From positions 10,126,734 to 10,190,733 of the forward strand of contig CM026393.1 of the NCBI GenBank assembly GCA_014843695.1: a DNA stretch of 64,000 nucleotides, in the 5' to 3' direction. The stretch comes from Archivesica marissinica (lineage: Eukaryota > Mollusca > Bivalvia > Venerida > Vesicomyidae). Both the position numbers and the translations under genes were made by a program. Positions 26,121 to 39,490 of the stretch are shown piece by piece; within the stretch, counting starts at the first letter, position 1; every line of letters starts with the position of its first letter. Under the pieces are notes generated by a model. That model had not been told where the DNA came from. It saw only the letters and a list, made by a program, of their open reading frames with translations, and made no database searches.

Positions 26121-26959
26121 TTGTATGATCCACAACCTACACCAGGTGTAACTCATTGTGTGATCCACCACCTACACCAGGTGTAACTCATTGTGTGATC
26201 CACCACCTACGCCAGGTGTAACACATTGTGTGATCCACCACCTACACCAGGTGTAACTCATTGTGTGATCCACCACCTACACCAGGTGTAACTCATTGTG
26301 TGATCCACCACCTACACCAGGTGTAACTCATTGTGTGATCCACCACCTACACCAGGTGTAACTCATTGTGTGATCCACCACCTACACCAGGTGTAACACA
26401 TTGTGTGATCCACCACCTACACCAGGTGTAACTCATTGTGTGATCCACCACCTACACCAGGTGTAACACATTGTGTGATCCACCATCTACACCAGGTGTA
26501 ACTCATTGTGTGATCCACCACCTACACCAGGTGTAACTCATTGTGTGATCCACCACCTACACCAGATGTAACTCCTTGTATGATCCACCACCTACACCAG
26601 GTGTAACTCATTGTATGATCCACCACCTACACCAGGTGTAACTCATTGTGTGATCCACCACCTACACCAGGTGTAACACATTGTGTGATCCACCACCTAC
26701 ACCAGGTGTAACACATTGTGTGATCCACCACCTACACCAGGTGTAACACATTGTGTGATCCACCACCTACACCAGGTGTAACACATTGTGTGATCCACCA
26801 CCTACACCAGGTGTAACTCATTGTGTGATCCACCACCTACACCAGGTGTAACTCATTGTGTGATCCACCAGGTGTAACTCATTGTGTGATCCACCACCTA
26901 CACCAGGTGTAGCACATTGTATGATCCACACCTACACCAGGTGTAACTCATTGTGTGAT

Positions 26960-27110
26960 CCACCACCTAACCAGGTGTAGCACATTGTATGATCCACCAC
27001 CTACACCAGGTGTAACTCATTGTGGATCCAAGGTGTAACCATTGTGATCCACTCCTACACCATGTAGTCATTGTGTATCACCAGGTGTAACTCATTGTGT
27101 GATCCACCAC
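26960..27110 (-). other. Indel-rich, probably low-quality consensus patch
   Basis: Within 150 bp several units lose single bases or short blocks: CACCTAACCAGG, CATTGTGGATCCAAGG, AACCATTGTGATCC, ATGTAGTCATTGTG. The losses fall at different places in each unit, unlike the recurrent 6- and 9-bp deletions, and no copy of this pattern was found elsewhere. Both flanks return at once to clean units. This looks like uncorrected long-read error or a poorly aligned consensus. Confidence 0.75.
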
Positions 27111-29999
27111 CTACCCAGGTGTAACACATTGTGTGATCCACCATCTACACCATGTGTAACTCATTGTGTGATCCACCACCTACACCAGGTGTAACACATT
27201 GTGTGATCCACCACCTATACCAGGTGTAACTCATTGTGTGATCCACCACCTACACCAGGTGTAACTCATTGTGATCCACACCTACACCAGGTGTAACTCA
27301 TTGTGTGATCCACCACCTACACCAGGTGTAACTCATTGTGTGATCCACCACCTACACCAGGTGTAACTCATTGTGTGATCCACCACCTACACCAGGTGTA
27401 ACACATTGTGTGATCCACCACCTACACCAGGTGTAACTCATTGTGTGATCCACCACCTACACCAGGTGTAACACATTGTGTGATCCACCACCTACACCAG
27501 GTGTAACTCATTGTGTGATCCACCACCTACACCAGGTGTAACTCATTGTGTGATCCACCACCTACACCAGGTGTAACACATTGTGTGATCCACCACCTAC
27601 ACCAGGTGTAACACATTGTGTGATCCACCACCTACACCAGGTGTAACTCATTGTATGATCCACCACCTACACCAGGTGTAACTCATTGTGTGATCCACCA
27701 CCTACACCAGGTGTAACTCATTGTGTGATCCATCACCTAGGCCAGGTGTAACTCATTGTGTGATCCTACACCAGGTTTAACTCATTGTGTGATCCATCAC
27801 CTACACCAGGTGTAACTCATTGTGTGATCCACCACCTAGACCAGGTGTAACTCATTGTGTGATCCACCACCTACACCAGGTGTAACACATTGTGTGATCC
27901 ACCACCTACACCAGGTGTAACTCATTGTGTGATCCACCACCTACACCAGGTGTAACTCATTGTGTGATCCACCACCTACACCAGGTGTAACTCATTGTAT
28001 GATCCACCACCTACACCAGGTGTAACTCATTGTGTGATCCACTATGTGTAACTCATTGTGTGATCCACCACCTACACCAGGTGTAACTCATTGTGTGATC
28101 CACCACCTACACCAGGTGTAACTCATTGTGTGATCCACCAGGTGTAACTCATTGTGTGATCCACCACCTACACCAGGTGTAACTCATTGTGTGATCCACC
28201 ACCTACACCAGGTGTAACACATTGTGTGATCCACCACCTAGGCCAGGTGTAACTCATTGTGTGATCCACCACCTACACCAGGTGTAACTCATTGTGTGAT
28301 CCACCACCTACACCAGGTGTAACACATTGTATGATCCACCACCTACACCAGGTGTAACACAGTGTGTGATCCACCACCTACACCAGGTGTAACACATTGT
28401 GTGATCCACCACCTAGGCCAGGTGTAACTCATTGTGTGATCCACCAACTACACCAGGTGTAACTCATTGTGTGATCCATCACCTACACCAGGTGTAACAC
28501 ATTGTGTGATCCACCACCTACACCAGGTGTAACACATTGTGTGATCCACCACCTACACCAGGTGTAACTCATTGTGTGATCCACCACCTACACCAGGTGT
28601 AACTCATTGTGTGATCAACCACCTACACCAGATGTAACTCATTGTATTTTCCACCACCTACACCAGGTGTAACTCATTGTGTGATCCACCACCTACACCA
28701 GGTGTAACTCATTGTGTGATCCACCACCTACACCAGATGTAACTCCTTGTATGATCCACCACCTACACCAGGTGTAACTCATTGTATGATCCACCACCTA
28801 CACCAGGAGTAACTCATTGTGTGATCCACCACCTACACCAGGTGTAACACAGTGTGTGATCCACCACCTACACCAGGTGTAACACATTGTGTGATCCACC
28901 ACCTAGGCCAGGTGTAACTCATTGTGTGATCCACCACCTACACCAGGTGTAACTCATTGTATGATCCACCACCTACACCAGGTGTAACACATTGTATGAT
29001 CCACCACCTACACCAGGTGTAACACATTGTGTGATCCACCAACTACACCAGGTGTAACTCATTGTGTGATCCACCAGGTGTAGCTCATTGTGTGATCCAC
29101 CTCCTACATCAGGTGTAACTCATTGTGTGATCCACCAGGTGTAACTCATTGTGTGATCCACCACCTACACCAGGTGTAGCCCATTGTATGATCCACCACC
29201 TACACCAGGTGTAACTCATTGTGTGATCCACCACCTACACCAGGTGTAACTCATTGTGTGATCCACCACCTACGCCATGTGTAACTCATTGTGTGATCCA
29301 CCACCTACACCAGGTGTAACACATTGTGTGATCCACCATCTACACCATGTGTAGCTCATTGTGTGATCCACCACCTAAACCAGGTGTAACACATTGTGTG
29401 ATCCACCACCTACACCAGGTGTTACACATTGTGTGATCCACCACCTACACCAGGTGTAACTCATTGTGTGATCCACCACCTACACCAGGTGTAACTCATT
29501 GTGTGATCCACCACCTACACCAGATGTAACTCCTTGTATTTTCCACCACCTACACCAGGTGTAACTCATTGTATGATCCACCACCTACACCAGGTGTAAC
29601 TCATTGTGTGATCCACCACCTACACCAGGTGTAACACAGTGTGTGATCCACCACCTACACCAGGTGTAACACATTGTGTGATCCACCACCTAGGCCAGGT
29701 GTAACTCATTGTGTGATCCACCAACTACACCAGGTGTAACTCATTGTGTGATCCACCACCTACACCAGGTGTAACACATTGTGTGATCCACCACCTACAC
29801 CAGGTGTAACACATTGTATGATCCACCACCTACACCAGGTGTAACTCATTGTGTGATCCACCACCTACACCAGGTGTAACACATTGTGTGATCCACCACC
29901 TACACCAGGTGTAACTCATTGTGTGATCCACCACCTACACCAGGTGTACCATTGTTGATCCACCAGGTGTACTCATTGTGTGATCCACCACCTACACCA

Positions 30000-31330
30000 G
30001 GTGTAACCATTGTGTGATCCACCACCTACACCAGGTGTAACTCATTGTGTGATCCACCACCTACACCAGGTGTAACTCATTGTGTGATCCACCACCTACA
30101 CCAGGTGTAACTCATTGTGTGATCCACCACCTACACCAGGTGTAACTCATTGTGTGATCCACCACCTACACCAGGTGTAACTCATTGTGTGATCCACCAC
30201 CTACACCAGGTGTAACTCATTGTGTGATCCACCACCTACACCAGGTGTAACACATTGTGTGATCCACCACCTACACCAGGTGTAACTCATTGTGTGATCC
30301 ACCACCTACACCAGGTGTAACTCATTGTGTGATCCACCACCTACACCAGGTGTAACTCATTGTGTGATCCACCACCTACACCAGGTGTAACACATTGTAT
30401 GATCCACCACCTACACCAGGTGTAACACATTGTGTGATCCACCACCTACACCAGGTGTAACTCATTGTGTGATCCACCAGGTGTAACTCATTGTGTGATC
30501 CACCACCTACACCAGGTGTAACTCATTGTGTGATCCACCAGGTGTAACTCATTGTGTGATCCACCACCTACACCAGGTGTAACACATTGTGTGATCCACC
30601 ACCTACACCAGGTGTAACACATTGTGTGATCCACCACCTACACCAGGTGTAACTCATTGTGTGATCCACCACCTACACCAGGTGTAACTCATTGTGTGAT
30701 CCACCACCTACACCAGGTGTAACTCATTGTGTGATCCACCACCTACACCAGGTGTAACTCATTGTGTGATCCACCACCTACACCAGGTGTAACTCATTGT
30801 GTGATCCACCACCTACACCAGGTGTAACTCATTGTGTGATCCACCACCTACACCAGGTGTAACTCATTGTGTGATCCACCACCTACACCAGGTGTAACTC
30901 ATTGTGTGATCCACCACCTACACCAGGTGTAACTCATTGTGTGATCCACCACCTACACCAGGTGTAACTCATTGTGTGATCCACCACCTACACCAGGTGT
31001 AACTCATTGTGTGATCCACCACCTACACCAGGTGTAACTCATTGTGTGATCCACCACCTACACCAGGTGTAACTCATTGTGTGATCCACCACCTACACCA
31101 GGTGTAACTCATTGTGTGATCCACCACCTACACCAGGTGTAACTCATTGTGTGATCCACCACCTACACCAGGTGTAACTCATTGTGTGATCCACCACCTA
31201 CACCAGGTGTAACTCATTGTGTGATCCACCACCTACACCAGGTGTAACACATTGTGTGATCCACCACCTACACCAGGTGTAACTCATTGTGTGATCCACC
31301 ACCTACACCAGGTGTAACTCATTGTGTGAT
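30000..31330 (-). repeat. Homogenised domain, about 38 near-identical units
   Basis: From about 30000 to 31330 units are essentially perfect consensus. The run 30630-31240 shows about 17 successive ACTCATTGTGTG units without a visible change. Two adjacent 26-bp units near 30476 and 30537 give a short local pattern. Such identity implies very recent expansion, gene conversion or assembler over-smoothing. Confidence 0.8.
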
Positions 31331-34300
31331 ACATAACCTACACCAGGTGTAACTCATTGTGTGATCCATCACCTAGGCCAGGTGTAACTCATTGTATGAT
31401 CCTACACCAGGTGTTACTCATTGTGTGATCCACCACCTACACCAGGTGTAACTCATTGTGTGATCCACCAGGTGTTACACATTGTGTGATCCACCACCTA
31501 CACCAGGTGTAACACATTGTGTGATCCACCACCTACACAAGGTGTAACTCATGGTGTGATCTACCACCTACACCAGGTGTAAGTCATTTTTTGATCCACC
31601 ACCTACACCAGGTGTAACACATTGTGTGATCCACCATCTACACCAGGTGTAACTCATTGTGTGATCCACCACCTACACCAGGTGTAACTCATTGTGTGAT
31701 CCACAACCTACACCAGGTGTAGCTCATTGTATGATTCACCACCTGCACCAGGTGTAGCTCATTGTGTGATCCCACCACCTACACCAGGTGTAACACATTG
31801 TGTGATCCACCACCAACACCAGGTGTAACTCATTGTGTGATCCACCACCTACACCAGGTGTAACTCATCATGTGATCCACCAACTACACCAGGTGTAACT
31901 CATTGTGTGATCCCACCACCTACACCAGGTGTAACTCATTGTGTGATCCACCACCTACACCAGGTGTAACTCATTGTGTGATCCACCACCTCCACCAGGT
32001 GTAACACATTGTGTGATCCATCACCTACACCAGGTGTAACTCATTGTGTGATCCACCAACTACACAAGGTGGAACTCATTGTGTGATCCACCACCTACAC
32101 CAGGTGTAACTCATTGTGTGATCCACCAACTACACCAGGTGTAACTCATTGTGTGATCCACCACCTACACCAGGTGTAACTCATTGTGTGATCCATCGCC
32201 TACACCAGGTGTAACACATTGTGTGATCCACCACCTACACCAGGTGTAACACATTGTGTGATCCACCACCTACACCAGGTGTAACTCATTGTATGATCCA
32301 CCACCTACACCAGGTGTAACTCATTGTGTGATACATAACCTACACCAGGTGTAACTCATTGTGTGATCCATCACCTAGGCCAGGTGTAACTCATTGTATG
32401 ATCCTACACCAGGTGTAACTCATTGTGTGATCCATCACCTACACCAGGTGTAACTCATTGTGTGATCCATCACCTAGCCCAGGTGTAACTCATTGTGTGA
32501 TCCACCACCTACACCAGATGTAACTCCTTGTAATTTCCACCACCTACACCAGGTGTATATCATTGTGTGATCCACCACCTACACCAGGTGTAACACAGTG
32601 TGTGATCCACCACATACACCAGGTGTAACACATTGTGTGATCCACCACCTAGGCCAGGTGTAACTCATTGTGTGATCCATCTACTACACCAGGTGTAACT
32701 CATTGTGTGATCCACCACATACACCAGGTGTAACACATTGTATGATCCACCACCTACACCAGGTGTAACTCATTGTGTGATCCACCACCTACACCAGGTG
32801 TAAGTCATTTTGTGATCCACCACCTACACCAGGTGTAACTCATTGTGTGATCCACCACCTACACCAGGTGTAACACATTGTGTGATCCACCACCTACACC
32901 AGGTGTAACTCATTGTGTGATCCACCACCTACACCAGGTGTAACTCATTCATGTGATCCACCACCTACACCAGGTGTAACTCATTGTGTGATCCACGCCT
33001 ACACCAGGTGTACCACATTGTGTGATCCATCACCTACACCAGGTGTAACTCATTGTTTGATCCACCACCTACACCAGGTGTAACTCATTGTGTGATCCAC
33101 CACCTACACCAGGTGTAACTCATTGTGTGATCCACCATCTACACCAGGTGTAACTCATTGTGTGATCCACCACCTACACCAGGTGTAACTCATTGTGTGA
33201 TCCATCGCCTACACCAGGTGTAACACATTATGTGATCCACCACCTACACCAGGTGTAACACATTGTGTGATCCACCACCTACACCAGGTGTAACTCATTG
33301 TATGATCCACCACCTACACCAGGTGTAACTCATTGTGTGATACATAACCTACACCAGGTGTAACTCATTGTGTGATCCATCACCTAGGCCAGGTGTAACT
33401 CATTGTATGATCCTACACCAGGTGTAACTCATTGTGTGATCCACCACCTACACCAGGTGTAACTCATTGTGTGATCCACCACCTACACCAGGTGTAACTC
33501 ATCATGTGATCCACCACCTACACCAGGTGTAACTCATTGTATGATCCACCACCTACACCAGATGTAGCTCATTGTGTGATCCACTAGGTGTAACTCATTG
33601 TGTGGTCCACCATCTACACCAGGTGTAGCTCATTGTGTGATCCACCACCTACACCAGGTGTAACTCATTATATGATCCACCACCTACACCAGGTGTAACT
33701 CATTGTGTGATCCACTATGTGTAACTCATTGTGTGATCCACCACCTTACACCCGGTGTAACTCATTGTGTGATCCCCCACCTACACCAGGTGTAGCTCAT
33801 TGTGTGATCCACCAGGTGTAACTCGTCGTGTGATCCACCACCTACTCCAGGTGTAACTCATTGTGTGATCCATCACCTAGGCCAGGTGTAACTCATTATG
33901 TGATTCACCACCTACACCAGGTGTAACACATTGTGTGATCCACCACCTACACCAGGTGTAACTCGTTGTGTGATCCACCACCTACACCAGGTGTAACTGG
34001 TCGTGTGATCCACCAACTAGGCCAGGTGTAACACATTGTGTGATCCACCACCTACACCAGGTGTAACTCGTTGTGTGATCCACCACCTAGACCAGGTGTA
34101 ACTCATTGTATGATCCTACACCAGGTGTAGCACATTGTATGATCCACCACCTACACCAGGTGTAGCTCATTGTGTGATCCACCACCTACGCCAGGTGTAA
34201 CTCATTGTGTGATCCACCACCTACACCAGTTGTAACACATTGTGTGATACACCATCTACACCATGTGTAACTCATAGTGTGATCCATCACCTACACCAGG

Positions 34301-35469
34301 TGTAACACATTGTGTGATCCACCACCTTCACCAGGTGTAGCACATTGTGTGATCCACCACCTACACCAGGTGTAACACATTGTGTGATCCACCACCTACA
34401 CCAGGTGTATCTCATTGTATGATCCACCACCTACACCTGGTGTAACTAATTGTGTGATCCACCACCTTACACCAGGTGTAACTCATTGTGTGATCCACCA
34501 CCTACACCAGGTGTAACTCATTGTGTGATCCACCCGGTGTAACTCGTCGTGTGATCCACCACCTACTCCAGGTGTAACTCATTGTGTGACCCATCACCTA
34601 GGCCAGGTGTAACACATTGTGTGATCCACCATCTACACCAGGTGTAACTCATTGTGTGATCCACCACCTACACCAGGTGTAACTCATTGTGTGATCCACC
34701 AGGTGTAACTCATTGTGTGATCCACCACCTACACCAGGTGTAACACAGTTTGTGATCCACCACCTACACCAGGTGTATCTCATTGTGTGATCCACCACCT
34801 ACACCAGGTGTAACTCATTGTGTGATCCACCACAAACACCAGGTGTAACACATTGTATGATCCACCACCTACACCAGGTGTAACTCATTGTGTGATCCTA
34901 CACGAGGTGTAACTCATTGTATGATCCATCAACTACACCAGGTGTAACTCATTGTGTGATCCTACACCACGTGTAACACATTGTGTGATCCACCACCTAC
35001 ACCAGGTGTAACTCGTTGTGTGATCCACCACCTACACCAGGTGTAACACATTGTGTGATCCACCACCTACACCAGGTGTAACACATTGTGTGATCCACCA
35101 CCTACACCAGGTGTAACACATTGTGTGATCCACCACCTACACCAGGTGTAACTCATTGTGTGATCCACCAGGTGAAACTCATTGTGTGATCCACCACCTA
35201 CACCAGGTGTAACTCATTGTGTGATCCACCACCTATACAAGGTGTAACTCATTGTGTGATCCACCACCTACACCAGGTGTAACTCATTGTATGATCCACC
35301 GCCTGCACCAGGTGTAACTCATTGTTTGATCCCACCACCTACACCAGGTGTAACACATTGTGTGATCCACCACCTACACCAGGTGTAACTCATTGTGTGA
35401 TCCACCACCTACACCAGGTGTAACTCATCATGTGATCCACCACATACACCAGGTGTAACTCATTGTGTG

Positions 35470-38400
35470 ATCCACCACTTACACCAGGTGTAACTCATTG
35501 TGTGATCCACCACCTACACTAGGTGTTTAACTCATTGTGTGATCCACCACCTACACCAGGTGTAACTCATTGTGTGATCCATCACCTACACCAGGTGTAA
35601 CTCATTGTGTGATCCATCGCCTACACCAGGTGTAACACATTGTGTGATCCACCACCTACACCAGGTGTAACTCATTGTGTGAACCACCACCTACACCAGG
35701 TGTAACACATTGTGTAATCCACAATCTACACCAGGTGTAACTCATTGTGTGATCCATCACATACACCAGGTGTAACACATTGTGTGATCCACCACCTACA
35801 CCAGGTGTAACACATTGTGTGATCCACCACCTACACCAGGTGTAACTCATTGTGTGATCCACCACCTACACCAGGTGTAACTCATTGTGTGATCCACCAC
35901 CTACATCAGGTGTAACTTATTGTATGATCCACCACCTACGCCAGGTGTAACTCATTGTGTGATCCACCACCTACACCAGGTGTAACACATTGTGTGATCC
36001 ACCATCTACACCAGTTGTAGCTCATTGTGTGATCCATCAACTACACCAGGTGTAACACATTGTGTGATCCACCACCTACACCAGGTGTAACAAATTGTGT
36101 GATCCACCACCTACACCAGGTGTAACACATTGTGTGATCCTACACCAGGTGTAACTCATTGTGAGATCCACCACCTACACCAGGTGTAACTCATTGTGTG
36201 ATTCACCAGATGTAACTCAATGTGTGATCCACCAGCTGTAACTCGTTGTGTGATCCACCACCTACACCAGGTGTAGCTCATTGTGTGATCCACCAGCTAT
36301 AACTCGTTGTGTGATCCACCACCTACACCAGGTGTAACTCATTGTGTGATCCACCACCTACACCAGATGTAACTCCTTGTATGATACACCACCTACATCA
36401 GGTGTAACTCATTGTATGATCCACCACCTACACCAGGTGTAACTCATTGTGTGATCCACCACCTACACCAGGTGTAACACATTGTGTGATCCACCATCTA
36501 CACCAGGTGTAACTCATTGTGTGATCCACCACCTACACCAGGTGTAACTCATTGTGTGATCCACACCTACACCAGGTGTAACTCATTGTGTGATCCACCA
36601 CCTACACCAGGTGTAACTCATTGTGTGATCCACCACCTACACCAGGTGTAACTCATTGTGTGATCCACCACCTACACCAGGTGTAACACATTGTGTGATC
36701 CACCACCTACCTGTACCTTGTGTGATCACAACCAGGTGTAACTCATTGTGTGATCCACCACCTACACCAGGTGTAACTCATTGTGTGATCCACCTACATG
36801 TTGAACTCATTGTGTGATCCACCCCTACAGTGTAACATTGTGGATCCACACCTACACCAGGTGTACTCATTGTGTGATCCACCACCTACACCAGGTGTAA
36901 CTCATTGTGTGATCCACCACCTACACCTGGTGTAACTCATTGTGTGATCCACCACCTACACCAGGTGTAACTCATTGTGTGATCCACCAACCAGGTGTAA
37001 CTCATTGTGTGATCACCACCTACACCAGGTGTACTCTTGTGTGATCCACTACAGGTGTAACACATTGTGTGATCCACCACCTCACCAGGTGTAACTCATT
37101 GTTGATCCACCACCTACACCAGGTGTAACACATTGTGTGATCCACCACCTACACCAGGTGTAACACATTGTGTGATCCACCACCTACACCAGGTGTAACT
37201 CATTGTGTGATCCACCACCTACACCAGGTGTAACTCATTGTGTGATCCACCACCTACACCAGGTGTAACTCATTGTGTGATCCACCACCTACACCAGGTG
37301 TAACACATTGTGTGATCCACCACCTACACCAGGTGTAACTCATTGTGTGATCCACCACCTACACCAGGTGTAACTCATTGTGTGATCCACCACCTACACC
37401 AGGTGTAACACATTGTTGATCCACCACCTACACCAGGTGTAACTCATTGTGTGATCCCCACCACCAGTTAACTAATTGTGTGATCCACACCTACACCAGG
37501 TGTAACTCATTGTGTGATCCTACCCAGGTGTAACTCATTGTGTGATCCACCACTACACCAGGTGTAACACATTGTGTGATCCACCACCTACACCAGGTGT
37601 AACTCATTGTGTGATCCACCACCTACACCAGGTGTAACTCATTGTGTGATCCACCACCTACACCAGGTGTAACTCATTGTGTGATCCACCACCTACACCA
37701 GGTGTACTCATTGTGTGATCCCCACCTACACCAGGTGTAACACATTGTGTGATCCACCACCTACACCAGGTGTAACTCATTGTGTGATCCACCACCTACA
37801 CCAGGTGTAACTCATTGTGTGATCCACCACCTACACCAGGTGTAACTCATTGTGTGATCCACCACCTACACCAGGTGTAACTCATTGTGTGATCCACCAC
37901 TTACACCAGGTGTAACTCATTGTGTGATCCACCACCTACACTAGGTGTAACTCATTGTGTGATCCACCACCTACACCAGGTGTAACTCATTGTGTGATCC
38001 ATCACCTACACCAGGTGTAACTCATTGTGTGATCCATCGCCTACACCAGGTGTAACACATTGTGTGATCCACCACCTACACCAGGTGTAACTCATTGTGT
38101 GATCCACCACCTACACCAGGTGTAACACATTGTGTGATCCACCACCTACACCAGGTGTAACTCATTGTGTGATCCATCACCTACACCAGGTGTAACACAT
38201 TGTGTGATCCACCACCTACACCAGGTGTAACACATTGTGTGATCCACCACCTACACCAGGTGTAACTCATTGTGTGATCCACCACATACACCAGGTGTAA
38301 CTCATTGTGTGATCCACCACCTACATCAGGTGTAACTTATTGTATGATCCACCACCTACGCCAGGTGTAACTCATTGTGTGATCCACCACCTACACCAGG

Positions 38401-38950
38401 TGTAACACATTGTGTGATCCACCATCTACACCAGTTGTAGCTCATTGTGTGATCCATCAACTACACCAGGTGTAACACATTGTGTGATCCACCACCTACA
38501 CCAGGTGTAACAAATTGTGTGATCCACCACCTACACCAGGTGTAACACATTGTGTGATCCTACACCAGGTGTAACTCATTGTGAGATCCACCACCTACAC
38601 CAGGTGTAACTCATTGTGTGATCCACCAGATGTAACTCAATGTGTGATCCACCAGCTGTAACTCGTTGTGTGATCCACCACCTACACCAGGTGTAGCTCA
38701 TTGTGTGATCCACCAGCTATAACTCGTTGTGTGATCCACCACCTACACCAGGTGTAACTCATTGTGTGATCCACCACCTACACCAGATGTAACTCCTTGT
38801 ATGATACACCACCTACATCAGGTGTAACTCATTGTATGATCCCCACCTACACCGGTGTAACTCATTGTGTGATCCACCACCTACACCAGGTGTAACACAT
38901 TGTGTGATCCACCATCTACACCAGGTGTAACTCATTGTGTGATCCACCAC
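35470..38950 (-). repeat. Direct duplication with 2.42-kb displacement
   Basis: A block of about 1.06 kb at 35.47-36.53 kb recurs at 37.89-38.95 kb. Displacement is 2,418 bp at the CACTTACACC unit (35475 to 37893) and 2,420 bp at AGATGTAACTCAATG (36208 to 38628). Shared rare markers include GTGAGATCC, AACAAATTGTG, AGTTGTAGCTC, CAGCTATAACTCG and ACTCCTTGTATGATAC. The intervening 36.6-37.9 kb is mostly homogeneous units and includes an indel-rich patch. A third copy lies at 22.25-23.9 kb. Confidence 0.85.
36700..37550 (-). other. Indel-rich, probably low-quality consensus patches
   Basis: Scattered losses break the 35-bp period: CTACCTGTACCTTGTGTG at about 36710, CACCTACATGTTGAACTC at about 36790, CCCCTACAGTGTAAC at about 36820, TGTACTCTTGTGTG at about 37030 and CCCCACCACCAGTTAAC at about 37455. 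Smaller defects continue to about 37730. The patch lies in the insertion that makes the reverse arm longer than the forward arm, so copy number here is doubtful. Confidence 0.75.
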
Positions 38951-39154
38951 CTACACCAGTTGTAGCACATTGTATGATCCACCACCTACACCAGGTGTAA
39001 CTCATTGTGTGATCCACCACCTACACCAGGTGTAACTCATTGTGTGATCCACCACCTACACCAGGTGTAACTCATTGTGTGATCCACCACCTACACCAGG
39101 TGTAACACATTGTATGATCCACCACCTACACCAGGTGTAACACATTGTGTGATC

Positions 39155-39490
39155 CACCACCTAACCATTGTACACATTGTGTGATCCACCACCTACACCA
39201 GGTGTACTCATTGTGGATCCACCACCTACCCAGGTGTAACTCATTGTGTGATCCACCACCTACACCAGGTGTAACACATTGTGTGATCCACCACCTAACC
39301 AGGTGTACTCATTGTGGATCCCCACCTCACCAGGTGTAACTCATTGTGTGATCCACCACCTACACCTGGTTAATCATTGTTTGATCCATCACCTACACAG
39401 GTGACTCATTGTTGTCCATCGCCTACACCAGGTGTAACACATTGTGTGATCCACCACCTACACCAGGTGTAACTCTTGTGTGATCCACAC
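39155..39490 (-). other. Indel-rich, probably low-quality consensus patch
   Basis: Units are broken by many short losses: CTAACCATTGTACAC, TGTACTCATTGTGG (twice), CCCCACCTCACC, CCTGGTTAATCATTG and GTGACTCATTGTTGTCC. The pattern has no counterpart in other copies. The phase recovers fully by about 39490. Confidence 0.75.
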
